Positions 11,569 to 24,244 of a stretch of DNA of 64,000 nucleotides are shown here, one piece after another (position 1 is the stretch's first letter; every line of letters starts with the position of its first letter). Made by a program: the position numbers and the translations under genes. Under the pieces are notes generated by a model. That model was not told the origin of the DNA, made no database searches, and saw nothing but the letters and a program-made list of their open reading frames with translations. This DNA comes from Brachionus plicatilis (Eukaryota > Rotifera > Eurotatoria > Ploima > Brachionidae), in the NCBI GenBank assembly GCA_010279815.1, contig QEOQ01000226.1, forward strand, positions 1,955,969-2,019,968, read 5' to 3'.

Positions 11569-14500
11569 ATGTCAGATAAAGAACGGTACAAAAACGATCA
11601 GAACGATGAAAACAATGATTCTTCATCAACAACAACAACAACAGTTAACTCGAACCGAGCTATCTCTTCCATTCTTAACTCAGATACAAATCAGCAGCAA
11701 AAAGTTGCTCAAATTAAGCAAAAGAAAAAAGTTGCCTCTTCTCCCAAGTCAAGCATGGAGCACAACATAAGCCGGTTTGAAATACAGCATTTGTCTGACG
11801 ATCATGACTTTGACGACGAATTAACTGATGAGTATTACAATGGGGCCATGGCAAGACAAAGTGTCCGCATTGACGACCTGGATGCCAGAGGCATTATCGA
11901 GTACTTTGATGAGAGTGAGCTGAAACCGACCTCTTCTTCTGGAATGTTCATGGACTTGGGCTCACACAAAGTCTTGGAAAAACCAGTATTAAAAAGTGAC
12001 TCTAGAGAAAGCAATGACATGATTGACCATAAATTTAATAGAATTATATCACTTAATGGAAAAAAAAACTCAACTAAACCAATAAGTCCCATAATGTTGT
12101 TGAGACGCGAATCCATGAAGCGATCAAGTCAAAGGTCCAAAAGTTCCAAAGAGTCCAAAAGGATTAGTAGAAATGAGTCATTGAGAGTTCCGGAAAAATC
12201 TGACCAGGATTTGACCGAGCCAGATCAGGCCGACTCTGACAAAGAGTACCAAAAAGATTTAAAAAACAAAAAGCAACATTTTTTGTCAGCTGACCATCTG
12301 TATAATAAAAGATTGGTAAAACAAAAAGAAAAAGAGCTTGAAGATGCACACCAGAAGAAAATAAAAAATTTGTCAAAACAGCAGATCCAAGAGCAGCAGA
12401 ATCAGCATCAGTATCCTCATCCGACACAGCAGCAGCGTAATATGCAGCAAAAGCATCTAACGCTTATGTTTACGCCCGAAAACGAAGGACAAAATTTGTA
12501 CACACGCTCTCTATCTTTATCAACCAATTTACAGACACCCTCTGGATACATAATTGGTTTGTACTTTTTTTTTTTTTAAATAAAAATAAAATTGTTTTCC
12601 TCAAGCCAAAAATGTGTTCAAGTAATTAGTGGATATTATTCCAAGTCTAAAAAAAACTAAACTAAAAAGTAAATAATCTGTAATCTAGAAGTAAATAATT
12701 TAAAATTTAAACCTTGTTTTGTATCGAAAACAGAAAAGTCCAAAAGGTGTTGTTGTTCTCGAATTTCTGCTTAATACTTGATCACAAAGAAGATGATCGT
12801 AAACTTTTTGAAAAAGTAATTTTGAAACAAGACCTTTTATAAGAGACTTGATTCAGATCTAAAAAAATTTAAGTGAATTACAGTGGTGATTTGATAACAG
12901 TATTTTACGAAAAATTACGTAAAATACCGTAAATTAACCAAATTTTAGCACATTTTACGTAAATTAACGTAAAATCCGAAAAGTCAAAAAGAAGTTTTTT
13001 ACGAAAAATTACGTAAATTTTCAGGATTTTGAGATAATTTTGGTAAAATTTGGTAAAATTAAAAACGGCCAGTTCAAAATTCAAAATTTTTTGAAAAAAT
13101 GTCTTTTTTTTTCCCTAAAATCGAAAATTTAAGACAGTTTTATTTTTTCATAAATTGGTCAAAAAAATAATTATTTTTAAATTTTTATAAAAAAAAGCTT
13201 TCTTAAATTTTCGATTTTTGGAAAAAAAAGACATTTTTTCAAAAAATTTTGAATTGGCCGTTTTTAATTTTACCAAAATTTAAATAAAATTAAAAAACAA
13301 AAAGCAACATTAAAGAAAAACACAAAATGAATGTTGTGAGAAGAAGTTAAGAATGGCAAGACAACATTATTTCTTGACAATTCTAATTGTCAATTTCTGG
13401 AATACTTAAAGATATCTAAGGCTGAGTCAGCAGGCAATTTCATAGCAAGTTTAGGCAAATGGCTTAACGAATAATGTTAAAAACAGCCAAACAATGGAAT
13501 TTTAGTATTTAGTATTTAAACTTTTTAATAGAGTTTTAATATTTAAATTCTATAAAGCTATTTTGAAAATTTATTTGATGGATCGAATAAGAAGAGGTTT
13601 TGAGAAAAGATTCTAAAATTCCAAATTAATAGGATAAATGTCAAGCGTTAAAAAATGCATTCATTTTTATTAATCTATTTTGTTTAAATTATTGTTTGAT
13701 AAAAAAAAAACCTCCTAAGTCAATTTAATTTTTTTTTTCATCAGAATAAAATAATCTGACTTAATTATTTCCTTGAATCTTATAGTATTATTTTTGATAT
13801 GTATTATTGCTAATCAAAGCTAAGACATATTTTTTTAATCCAATCTTAATATCTGGCTTTTTTTTTAAATCATTTATTTTAAATATTTTATTTTAAATTT
13901 TAGATCCTAATGAAGAGTTCGATTTATGGGGCCGAATATTGATCATGCTGTCATATTTTTTTCTAATTGTCTCGTTTCCGTTTTCACTGTGTACCTGTCT
14001 AAAAGTAAGCTAAAAAGATCGAAATTTTTTCAGAATATTTATTAATGATTGTTTTTTTTTTCAGGTTGCTCAAGAATATGAAAGGTAGTCTGTTATTTGT
14101 AATTTTTTTGCAGTCTTTTTAAATTTGAAGTGCAAACCAGAAATTTTGATAGAGATTTTTAAAAATAAAAAAATCGATTTTTATGTAACTTTTACACTGA
14201 TCAAAATGAGATTGAATTAAACGCGTACTTGAAATTTAAGAATGGCACTCATTAACAAAAATTTATTAATTACTATCTTTTTTTCTCTTTCTAGAGCTGT
14301 AATATTTCGCTTGGGTCGTATATTAAAAAGTGGCGAAAAAGGTCCTGGAATATTTTTTGTGTAATAAATTATTATTCTCAATTAAATTTAACATCTTCAA
14401 ACTATTCACATTTTTGTTGATAAAACAGTTTTAATTAAATCTGAGAAGATGTTAATTTCTATAATTCTTCTTCAATATTTGCTTTTAGTTTGCCTTGCAT

Positions 14501-15364
14501 TGACACTTATACCAAAGTAGATTTGAGAACAGGTAAACTATTTAAATTTATTTATTAAACTTTGCTGGAAATTTTTTAAAGTGACATTTGACGTACCACC
14601 ACAGGAAGTAAATCAACAAGATTAAAATTAAATTAAATTGTGTAAAGTAAAATTTTAGATTTTGACAAGAGACTCAGTGACTATCTCAGTCGATGCAGTG
14701 GTTTACTTTCGGATTTTTAACGCCGTTATATCCGTCATAAATATAGAGGATGCACCCAAGTCCACAAAATTGTTGGCAGCCTCTACTCTGCGCAACACTC
14801 TCGGCACCAAGTCACTGCATGAAATTTTGTCCGATAGGGAATCAATCGCCATGTTAATTCAAGTAAAAACTCAAGCATTTAAATAACATCCTAATTTACT
14901 TTTATTTATTTCAGAGTAGCTTGGACGAAACAACTGAACCATGGTAAGCAATTTTGATTAGATTTGTATTTAGCTCAAAAAATTATAAAATTTCTTAAAG
15001 GGTAGAATTGATCTAATGAGTTAATTGTGAATTAATTTCTGAATTTCAGGGAGTAAAAGTGGAAAGAGTTGAGGTAAAAGACGTAAGGCTACCGGTGCAG
15101 TTGCAGCGGGCCATGGCTGCTGAGGCTGAGGCAGCAAGAGAAGCGCGCGCCAAAGTCATTGCCGCCGAAGGTGAACAAAAAGCATCCAAGTCTTTGAAAG
15201 AGGCAGCTGATATTATTAGTGAATCTTCATTGGCGATTCAGCTCCGCTATCTCCAGACCCTGACTCAAATAGCATCTGAAAAGAACTCGACCATAGTTTT
15301 TCCCATCCCGCTCGAAATTATTTCTTCTATAGTCACAAAATCTTTAACTCATAATAAAAGCTAG
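11569..15364 (+). CDS. Stomatin-family protein A with long disordered N-terminus
   Basis: Nine exons: 11569-12556, 13904-14004, 14065-14084, 14295-14360, 14489-14532, 14582-14607, 14659-14862, 14915-14943, 15050-15364. They encode about 597 aa. Exon 1 gives about 329 hydrophilic residues, poly-Thr, Gln- and Lys/Ser-rich, starting [10 protein letters not shown]. Exon 2 is the membrane hairpin with the conserved Pro (SFPFSLC). Exons 3-7 form the PHB domain ([45 protein letters not shown]). Exon 9 has the helical oligomerisation part and NSTIVFPIP. Stomatins are inner-leaflet scaffold proteins that modulate ion channels. One anomaly: joining exon 8 to exon 9 by GT-AG leaves the Trp codon one base short, so the frame fails unless exon 8 is skipped or the site is unusual. 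Gene C is the closest relative and is intact there. Confidence 0.85.
12557..13903. repeat. Stomatin A intron 1 with palindromic repeat
   Basis: The intron is 1347 nt. A 21-bp exact direct repeat TTTTACGAAAAATTACGTAA+A lies at 12903-12923 and 12997-13017, in a stretch full of ACGTAAA words. From 13036 to 13291 two arms of about 100 bases are reverse complements (GGTAAAATT, AAACGGCC, CAAAATTTTTTGAAAAAATG, CGAAAATTTAAG), separated by about 45 bases. This is a foldback element with no ORF. Confidence 0.6.
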
Positions 15365-16268
15365 TTTCGGCAGTTGATTTTTGCTATTTTTGTTAAAAAT
15401 TTTCTATCATGTCATGTATATAAAGTTTATCAAACATAAATATTTAAAGTTGTTTTTTATGAAATTTGGAATTTTTTTTTAAAAAGCACGGAATTAATTT
15501 TATCTTGATGAAGAAAATCATATCGGCCTAAATAAATAGATAAATTTCATGCCAGAGTTTCGATTCTCATGATTAATTAGAATTTGTCATTAAAGAAAAT
15601 AAAAAAAAAAGACTAATAAAGCTCATACAATTAATATCCGTTAACAAAGTTATTAGTTTATAAGAAATAGCATCAAAAGACTATGGAAAAAACAAAAGTT
15701 TAATTTTTCATCGTCCTGTTTAATTTCCTCAGTCTGAGCTACCTAAATAGATATCAATTTATCTCTAAAACAAAACAGGATATCATAACTCAAACTAGCA
15801 GAAACTTATTAAAGCTATGTTTATACAACAATTTCATGGCAGCATAAAACAGTTTAGATAAGCAAAAAGTTAATTAATTTAACAAAATACAACTTTTAAT
15901 TAATAAAAAAATTATTTAGCTTTTTTTATGTTTTTTAGTTTGTGTTTTAAATTACATAATTAGAAATTAATAAAACAAAATCTAAACATGAAAAATCGAT
16001 TTTCACGAATTGTTTTCTAACATTTAGCTTGTAGCGCTTTCGGATTTAGATAATTGAACAAAATTGAATTTTCAGTAAAAAAAGTAAAAAAATCACGAGG
16101 TTTAATCGAAATTTTTTATTTGGTCTTTATAATGTTTTGACTAGGGGGTTAATATTTTTTGCCTCAAATAATAAAATTTAAATCAAAAATTCTCTTAATA
16201 ATCAATGCCGCTCATAGTAAAGCGGTGTTAAAATATAATTGCTCCAGATTAATTTAAAAAATAATAGA

Positions 16269-17683
16269 ATGATCAAAAATATTGTGCCCGATCCGTATGC
16301 AAAAAACAAAAGTAGAAATTTAATTATTTTAAAATTTAATTATAAACATTTTAACAAAATAAAAAAGATAAACAAGTTGGATTCAATGACGTGCCTAATA
16401 CAGACGCAAAATATTCAGCTGAAGAAGGATTTGGCTTTTGTGGCCATGTCTTAATAGCTCTGTCATATTTTATGCTGTTTGTTGGTCTACCATTTACATT
16501 ATGTTGCTGTATGAAAGTTGTCCAAGAGTATCAGAGAGCTGTAAGATTAATTTTAAAATTTTTTCTTCAAAAATTTTGAGAATTTTTTTAGGTTATTTTC
16601 AGGCTGGGCAGAATATTAACTGGTGGAGCCAAAGGTCCAGGATTATTTTTTATCCTGCCATGTATTTAATAAAAAATTTAAGTCACTAAAAATTTTTTAA
16701 ATTAAAATTTTTCAATTAGGTATTGATAATTTAGTTACAGTTGATTTGAGGTAGTTTTTTTTTTTAAATTTTAAATAAATAAAATTTTTAAATCGACTTT
16801 GAAGAACTATTACATTCGATGTGCCGCCACAGGAAATTCTCACAAAAGATTCAGTAACAGTCACAGTAGATGCTGTTGTATACTTCAGGATTTTTGACCC
16901 TGTCGCTTCGGTAATCAATGTCGAAAACGCGCAGTATTCAACACGTTTGCTCGCGGCAACGACCCTACGCAATATTTTAGGAACTAAGACATTACAAGAA
17001 GTTTTACAAGATCGTGAATCTTTAGCCCATCATATGCAAGTAATTTTTAAATCCATCTTTAAAATTTCAAAAATTGTAAATTTTTTTTATTTTTATAAAG
17101 GAAATTCTGGATGATGCTACAGGTACATTTAACTCTTTTAATTGAAAATAATTTTTTTGATATTTTTCTAAAGATGTTTGGTGAGTATATTTAAAATTTC
17201 GAAATCTAAAATAAACTAAATGAGTTTATTACTATTTTTTTAATTAATTTAAAGGGTAAATTAAAAAATAAAGCTTACAAAAATGGAAATTAATCTAATT
17301 TTTTTAAGGGTGTTATGGTTGAAAGAGTAGAAGTGTAAATTAAATTAAAATGATAATTTTGTTTTATTCTAATTTTATTTTATTTTAGGAAAGATGTTAG
17401 ACTTCCTGTCCAGTTGCAGCGTGCGATGGCAACCGAAGCTGAGGCTACCAGAGAAGCCAGAGCAAAGGTCGTGGCTGCCCAAGGAGAACAGAACGCTTCA
17501 GTTGCATTAAAAGAAGCCGCAGATACTATAAACAAATCGCCAATAGCTTTACAATTGCGTTACCTACAAACTTTAACTCACATAGCCGGCGAAAAAAATT
17601 CTACAATCGTTTTTCCTATACCGATTGAATTTTTGAAGCTCATAGGTCAACAAAAAATAGCCAAACACTCAACTCAAAGTTAA
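16269..17683 (+). CDS. Stomatin-family protein B
   Basis: Proposed exons: 16269-16311, 16377-16540, 16592-16661, 16720-16750, 16805-17039, 17101-17122, 17174-17180, 17309-17334, 17389-17683; about 297 aa. The hairpin anchor (GHVLIALSYFMLFVGLPF, then CCC), the PHB domain ([39 protein letters not shown]) and the C-terminal NSTIVFPIP block are clear. The first exon is uncertain: an ATG exon with a phase-1 donor at 16311 fits, and the acceptor could be 16376 or 16418. Exon 7 would be a 7-nt micro-exon, and exon 8 is 26 nt where F and H have 27, so the Trp codon (DVW-GV) is one base short. Skipping exons 6-7 restores the frame. A poly(A) signal AATAAA lies at 17767. The gene is 0.9 kb after A. Confidence 0.78.
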
Positions 17684-20600
17684 TTCGAATGCCTCAATTT
17701 TTGTCAAATTATCTAAGAATGTTTAGAAAATGAGGCTTGTGTTTATACTTTTATTTTTTTACTCTAAATAAAACATATCTTGTAAAAATTTAGTTACATT
17801 TTTGTTTTATTTTTTTAATAATTTACAATCTAACCACTAGTCATGGTCATTTAATTTTAACAAATTTATTGATTTAAAATAGGGCTTGAAAAAATAGAGT
17901 GATTTGCATTAATTCTAAACAGTATGGTGATTTCACTTGAGCAATAGAAGATAGATAGATTTGATAAAATATATTTGCATCTTATTTACACATGAATTGT
18001 GTTATCTTAAAAAGCACTTTATTTCACAAAATTTAAAATTTAAATTTCATTTGATTTGATTCAATAGATTAACAAACAATATTTGTACTGTTTACGAGTG
18101 TTATCTTAAGATGGAATGATATTTTATGGATATAAAAATTTTTTTTTAAATAATAAAAAAATTAGAATTTATTCTAGATTATAATGGATTGCTTAATTTT
18201 CTTTGAGTATGTATTAATTGTAATTTCCAGTTGTTTTCCTTTTTTTTGTAAATTTATTTTGTTATTTCTTTCCGAAAATTCATGGGTTTCTCACTTTGGC
18301 GAATTGTTAATAATCTAGAATTTTGTATAAACAAAAATCGATTTGATATTAAGTAAACTCGTTCTAGCATTCTCAATTTTTCTATTGCTAATCCGCAGAA
18401 ACAAATCGATTATTTAAAATGAAAATTTTCCGACTAATATTTGACAAAAAATAAACTGATTTTTCAAAAGTCATCAAGATTATATAACCAAATTTCGATA
18501 ATCAAGATATTAATTGAAGAAATAGCTTTTCTAATTTTTTTTTCATTAATAAAAAATTAAAATGTTTTAATAAAATCAAAATGTTTTTATTTAGGTTTTA
18601 AGAGTTTATTTTGTTCGAGACTGCTCAGGCAGAAAAATTAAACAAAAATGGAATTTTAAGTATGTTTTGATTATTTTTTGCAAGCATATTAATCATCAAA
18701 TTCTAGAAAAAAACAGTTAATTTTAAAATAATTTTTGATTCCAAAATGAAATCTCTAATGAAAAGAAATTTCATATGTCAAATTAATAATACAAAATAGA
18801 TTTCGAAAATTAATTCCGAATTAGACCCGATGTAAGCATAGGTTCAATAACTCTAGTTGCGTTTGGCATAAATTAGATTTTGGTTAAGTAATCTTATTTA
18901 GATATTAATTCTTGTCATTCAGGCATATGACAATTCTTTTTTCTCGATTTGCTCTTTTCGTGTTACAAAATTATTCAATTCGACGAAAAGACTTTTCATT
19001 TAATTTTATTATTTTTTTTTTGTCTTAAATTTTTAATCAATCTAAAAATCAAGAGAATTTCAAATTTATTTTCATTAAAACTTCATCAAAAAATGAAAAG
19101 ATAACTTGATTATTCTAAAATTCAGTAGGTTATGTAAACTCTCCGTCAAATGCAGTCAAGATTGGTTCGGATTTTAAAGAAAGAGGAGGACTTTTTAAAA
19201 TAATTTTCGATAGATATTTCATGATTAGTTTTTAATTTTGTTCATTATTTCCGTTGATTCTGCACGATAAAAATTGTGTAAAATAGCTTATCATTTAAAT
19301 TTTAAAGATTTTAAATTTTTAATACTTAATCAAATTTTTTTTGATGTCTTATCTTTCAAATTATTTCGAATTGTTGAGTCAAGTGTCAATTATTTTTTTT
19401 TCAATTTTTATGCACCTAGATTAATTAAATAACTTAGATCCAATTTTGAGTAGCCTTTAATTTTTTTCAAAATTTTCAGCAAAATTTGAAATCGTATAAT
19501 TTTTTTGTTTGTTTTCAAAATTAAAGATGAATAAATCATATTAGGAACGAGTCATCTAATTTCATTTTATATGTTAAACTAAAGAAATTTTTTTACCTTT
19601 TTTTATTAAAATATTTATAAAAAAATCAATAAAAATTTATGATATTTTTATTTTACTATCTAAAAGTCTGATACAATTTTGGCGCCAATAAGCCTGACAA
19701 AGTCATATGTGTCAAAATTTAAATAGACTTTAAGTTTAATTTTTAAAATTCGGTATCTATCATAAATTATTTTTGATTAAGATTAGATAGCACATTTGGA
19801 TTTCTTTAGCAAATAAAATGAGAAAAATTCACTGATCGAATTTAATCGATTTTTGCCAGAGAATAAACAATCTTTTAAGCGATAAAATATATGTTTCTTA
19901 ACTCAACAAAATAGAACATATTGAATGAGAGTATAAATTTAATTAAATAGCAACATTTTAATCGCTGATTACCTAAGGTTCTTAGTGAATACACTAGATA
20001 TTAGGGAAAACATAATTCATTTAGAATACCATTTTGCAATTGCAATCGAATATTTTTATTATTAAAAAGCAAATTTATATAAAAAAAACGGAACCTTAAT
20101 AAAAATAGAAATAGGGTTATTGAAGCCTGGTATAATTTTTCAAAAAATTATCTTTTATTTCATCATCGTTAGTAAAAATGAAATAATTGGGAATAGTCTT
20201 GAATTGACTATAATTTTGGTTTGTTTTAATGGAATAGTTTGTGCAGCTTTTGGTATCCACAAAAACACTTTAGGTCTAGTCCAGGAAACAAAAGAGTTCT
20301 GAAAGATAAAAATATTATTCAAATTATACGGAAATTCGAACTATTATCAAGTTAAATCTCTAATGAATATCTTATTAACTCAAGTATCCTATTTTAATCA
20401 CAGATAGGATTAAAAATCTTCATCTCGAGATTGAAATTGAATTAAACTTTATCAATAAACACTTAAAGATAAAGAAATTAACAAGTAATTTTTCTGAATA
20501 TTGTTCTAGAAATGAATGGAAGCTTGATGAAACAAAAAAATAACTCAATTTTTATTTTTGAATTAATAGAATTTTACGCCACACTTAGTTAAGGACTACT

Positions 20601-21693
20601 GTTGTCCCGGAACATAACAAAAAGAGTCTGATGAAAGAATTTTAATCCAAAATAATTTAGGAAGCAATCAATAAATTTCAAAAAATTCCAAAAGACAAAT
20701 CTTAAGTGCTTGGATTAATGCGGATCTATTTCAAATTCAATGCAATCAATATGAATAATTACAAACAGCTTTTTATAAAATTAGGCACAATTAACTAATT
20801 GTAAATTTTCCATTAGGTTTTTTTGGACAATGTAGAATTTAACTCTGGGATAAGTTCACTACAAAAAAAAAAAAACAAAACAAAAATGCCAACAATATTA
20901 AAAACAATAAATCAAAACTATCGATTTTAGTAAACCGATATTTAAAATATAAAATTACCCGGATATGCTTTATTTAGACCAGTTAGTCATCAGTATATTT
21001 GAATTTTTTTTTAATAAAAGACAAATCAAAGGTAATTTAAAAAGGATCTTGGTCGATTTTTTTAATTTTTTTTGGAGCAAATAACTACAAACTACAAAAA
21101 GCTTACAGCTTAATAGCTATTTTGAGACTAATTAATTAGAGTTTTGTGTGTTTGGGGCCTTTTGTTCGATTTGTAGTTTCTGAAAAATAATTGACTCTCA
21201 TTAAAAGTTACTCGAATAAAACCAGTTTATTTAGACTAATTTAATATCGTGAAGAAACACCTTAGAGAAAAAAATTTGGCTAATTTAGTGAAACTTGGTT
21301 TAAAAAGAAAAAATTAAATATTAACTTTATTTTATGATTTAGAAGGAAGAAAAATAAAATCGAATAAAATTCACGTATTTAGTTAAGTTAATATAAAAAA
21401 AAAAATTATTAAAAAAAGACGAAGCATTGATTTTAATTATTCAAAGTAACAGAGCAAAAACTAAAGCAAAATTTGCTATTTGTGACAAGAATTGAAATTC
21501 TACAAAATTCCGCCATAACTTTTTAATTTCAATAAAATATCCAATATTGTATTTGTTTGATATAGTTTTCCTTTCAATTTTTAGTGATATAAAATTGTAA
21601 GGAAATAAAAAATTTTCTGAAATTAGTTATTCAATTTAATATTCTATTTCCAGAAATAAAATTTCGTTTAGAATTAGAATTTAAGATTAGACT
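17684..21693. other. Intergenic, no gene seen
   Basis: This is 4 kb of A+T-rich DNA between stomatins B and C. It begins with the 3' flank of B. The only long frame (20120-20302) reads as low-complexity hydrophobic sequence with no family resemblance and I leave it out. Confidence 0.55.
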
Positions 21694-24007
21694 ATGAGTG
21701 ATTATAACCCCGATAGAAGACGCGATCCGACAGATATCGAGGCTATTACGTCCAGTCGATTTTTGCAAACCTCGAACCAAGAAAGTGACGAAAACGAAGA
21801 TGAAGAAGAAATCAGCCCGATTCCTATAAATACAACCAAAAAGACAAAGACTACATCTATTTTGAAAAATTCTTCCACTCGGCCACCAAAGCCTCGTGCA
21901 AGCTCACATGTTAGCCGCTTGCAATCATATCACAATAATGATGATTACGACCATGAAGATTTTGAAGAAGATGATGCAGATGATACTCTAGAAGACAGTC
22001 AAAATGAGATTGATGAAGAAAATGAGAAATTTTCCGTGGCTCACCACCAATCTTATAACAGAAATGGACATCAGCAAAAAACAGTGAAAATAATGACTAG
22101 ATCGGAAAAAATAAGTACCGGAAATGGACAAAGAGGAGCTCATTCATCTAGCTCAGCGCCTCAACAACATCCAGCATTTAAAAACTCAAAATATTCAACT
22201 TCTGGATCTGGTTACGAAATGAGTAGATAGAATCAATAATTTTATTTAGTTTTTTATTAATTTTTTAATTTTAGATGTTAATGACAAAGTTGACATTTGG
22301 GGTCAAATATTGATTGTCCTGTCATATTTGTTTCTCATATTCACATTTCCCTTTTCCCTTTGTGCTTGTGTTAAAGTGGCTCAGGAATACGAACGTGCAG
22401 TCATTTTTCGACTGGGTCGTATATTACCTGGTGGAGCAAAAGGACCTGGAATTTTTTTTGTGTAAGTTTTTTTTTTCTTGAAGAAAATTTTTTTTAATAA
22501 TTAAAAAAAAAGACTACCCTGTATTGATACCTATACTAAAGTTGATCTGCGTACAGGTAAACTAAAGTAATTTTAAATTTTGTTTTATTTGAAAAATGTA
22601 TTTTCAAGTTACGTTCGATGTGCCTCCTCAAGAAGTAAGTTTTTTTCAATTTTTGTTGTTACAGAATTTCAGACTTTTCAATTAAAAATTTTGATTAAAA
22701 AAATTAAAATATTAAATTTAGATAAAAAAGAATTTAAAAAAATATGATTGAAATTTGAATTTCAACTTATGATTAATATTTGTATATTCAGCAGAATTAT
22801 TTTTTATTATGTCTCTTTTATCCCATATGAAATATAATTCATTTTCAGTTCAAAAATTAGATCTAAAGAAAATCATTAATGATTTATTTATTTATTTAAA
22901 ATATAGTTCGGCAAAGCCTTGGCCGGTTGGAATGGAAGCTAAGTCCTTCCTTTCAGCCACAAGAAAAACATTTTTGAAACTAAATAATTTTAACCAAAAT
23001 GTCAAATTAGATTAAAGTTAAATTTTAAATTTTTCAGTGAATTTGTTAAAAAATAGAAAAACGACTTGAATAAATAAACATAAAGTTTTTGATCATTAAT
23101 GATGTTTCTTTAAAAAAAAACGACCTTAAATTAAAAAATTTCTACTTTTTTAAATATAAATACCATGCAACTTTTTCTTTAATTAATCGAAAACACTTAT
23201 TAGTTATTTTTTTAGCGTGTTTTAAAATTAAAACCGTTATTTGAATCAATTTTTTTTTAATCAGAAAACTCAAAAAATTATAATTTTTTTTAATCAAAAT
23301 ATTTATCTCAACTAATCAATTGATCAAAATTTTTATTTTCTTAAAGATTTTGACTAAAGATTCGGTAACTGTTTCAGTTGATGCTGTTGTTTATTTTCGA
23401 ATTTTAAATGCAGTCATATCAGTCATAAATGTTGAAGACGCAGCTAAATCTACAAAACTTCTTGCTGCATCTACACTTAGAAACATATTGGGTACAAAAT
23501 CTTTGCATGAAATTTTGTCTGATAGAGAATCAGTAGCAATTCTTATTCAAGTAATTTTTAAGCTTAATTTTAAAATTTTAAATTCATTTAGTTTTTTTGC
23601 AGAACAATTTGGATGATGCGACCGGACCTTGGGTAAACTAAATGGAAAAATGGAATTTTTTTTTCACAATTTTCATAAAGGGAGTTAAAGTGGAGAGAGT
23701 GGAAGTTAAAGATGTAAGACTTCCAGTTCAATTGCAAAGAGCCATGGCTACTGAAGCTGAAGCGGCCAGAGAAGCTCGAGCCAAAGTCATAGCTGCCGAA
23801 GGTGAACAAAAGGCTTCCAGAGCTCTAAAAGAAGCCGCTATAATCATCAGCGAGTCTCCAATAGCTATTCAACTTCGCTATCTACAAACTTTAACTCAAA
23901 TTGCTTCGGAGAAAAATTCTACTATTGTTTTTCCGATACCTCTAGAAATGTTCTCGTTTCTGGCTAACAAAACCGCTTCGTTATTCAACCAGAATCAAAA
24001 TAGCTAA
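21694..24007 (+). CDS. Stomatin-family protein C with acidic disordered N-terminus
   Basis: Seven exons: 21694-22222, 22275-22461, 22513-22556, 22609-22634, 23347-23550, 23603-23632, 23681-24007; every junction is GT-AG and in frame, giving about 448 aa. Exon 1 supplies about 176 disordered residues ([14 protein letters not shown]..., a stretch rich in Asp/Glu, then Ser, Gln and His). Exon 2 holds the hairpin ([11 protein letters not shown]...FPFSLC) and [15 protein letters not shown]. The PHB domain follows ([26 protein letters not shown]) and the C-terminus has [12 protein letters not shown]. It shares [11 protein letters not shown] and STKLLAAST with A, and both lack the V/KD intron found in the other seven genes, so A and C form a subfamily. 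Intron 4 (22635-23346) carries a dispersed repeat. AATAAA is at 24087. Confidence 0.9.
22881..22960 (-). repeat. Short retroposon family, copy 3 (in stomatin C intron 4)
   Basis: The + strand reads TTTATTTATTTAAAATATAG, then a degraded GGCCGGTTGGAATGGAAGCT and AAGTCCTTCCTTTCAGCC. The TTTA-repeat end corresponds to the retroposon tail if the element reads on the minus strand, as in copies 1, 2 and 4. Confidence 0.6.
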
Positions 24008-24244
24008 AGGCCGTTTTTATTTTTGTTCGGCAGCGGTTAAAACATGTAAATAATCAAGCGATAAATATTTAATTTTGACTATCTGAAATAAAGTTTTATT
24101 AATTAAATTTTATTTAATTTAAAATATTAAAAAATATTTTAGCTAATTAATAGGCTAAATTTGAAAAAAAAATGTAATGATTTTTCGAATAAATTTTCAT
24201 TCACATTTATTTTAAACATTATAAATCAATTTTTTTTGAAAAGT

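Noticed and set aside
11835..12427. Minus-strand frames opposite stomatin A exon 1
   Set aside because: Shadows of the + strand coding exon, which has a coherent start, donor and downstream exons.
22809..23015. 68-codon + frame in stomatin C intron 4
   Set aside because: It reads through a dispersed repeat copy and flanking intron; no domain.
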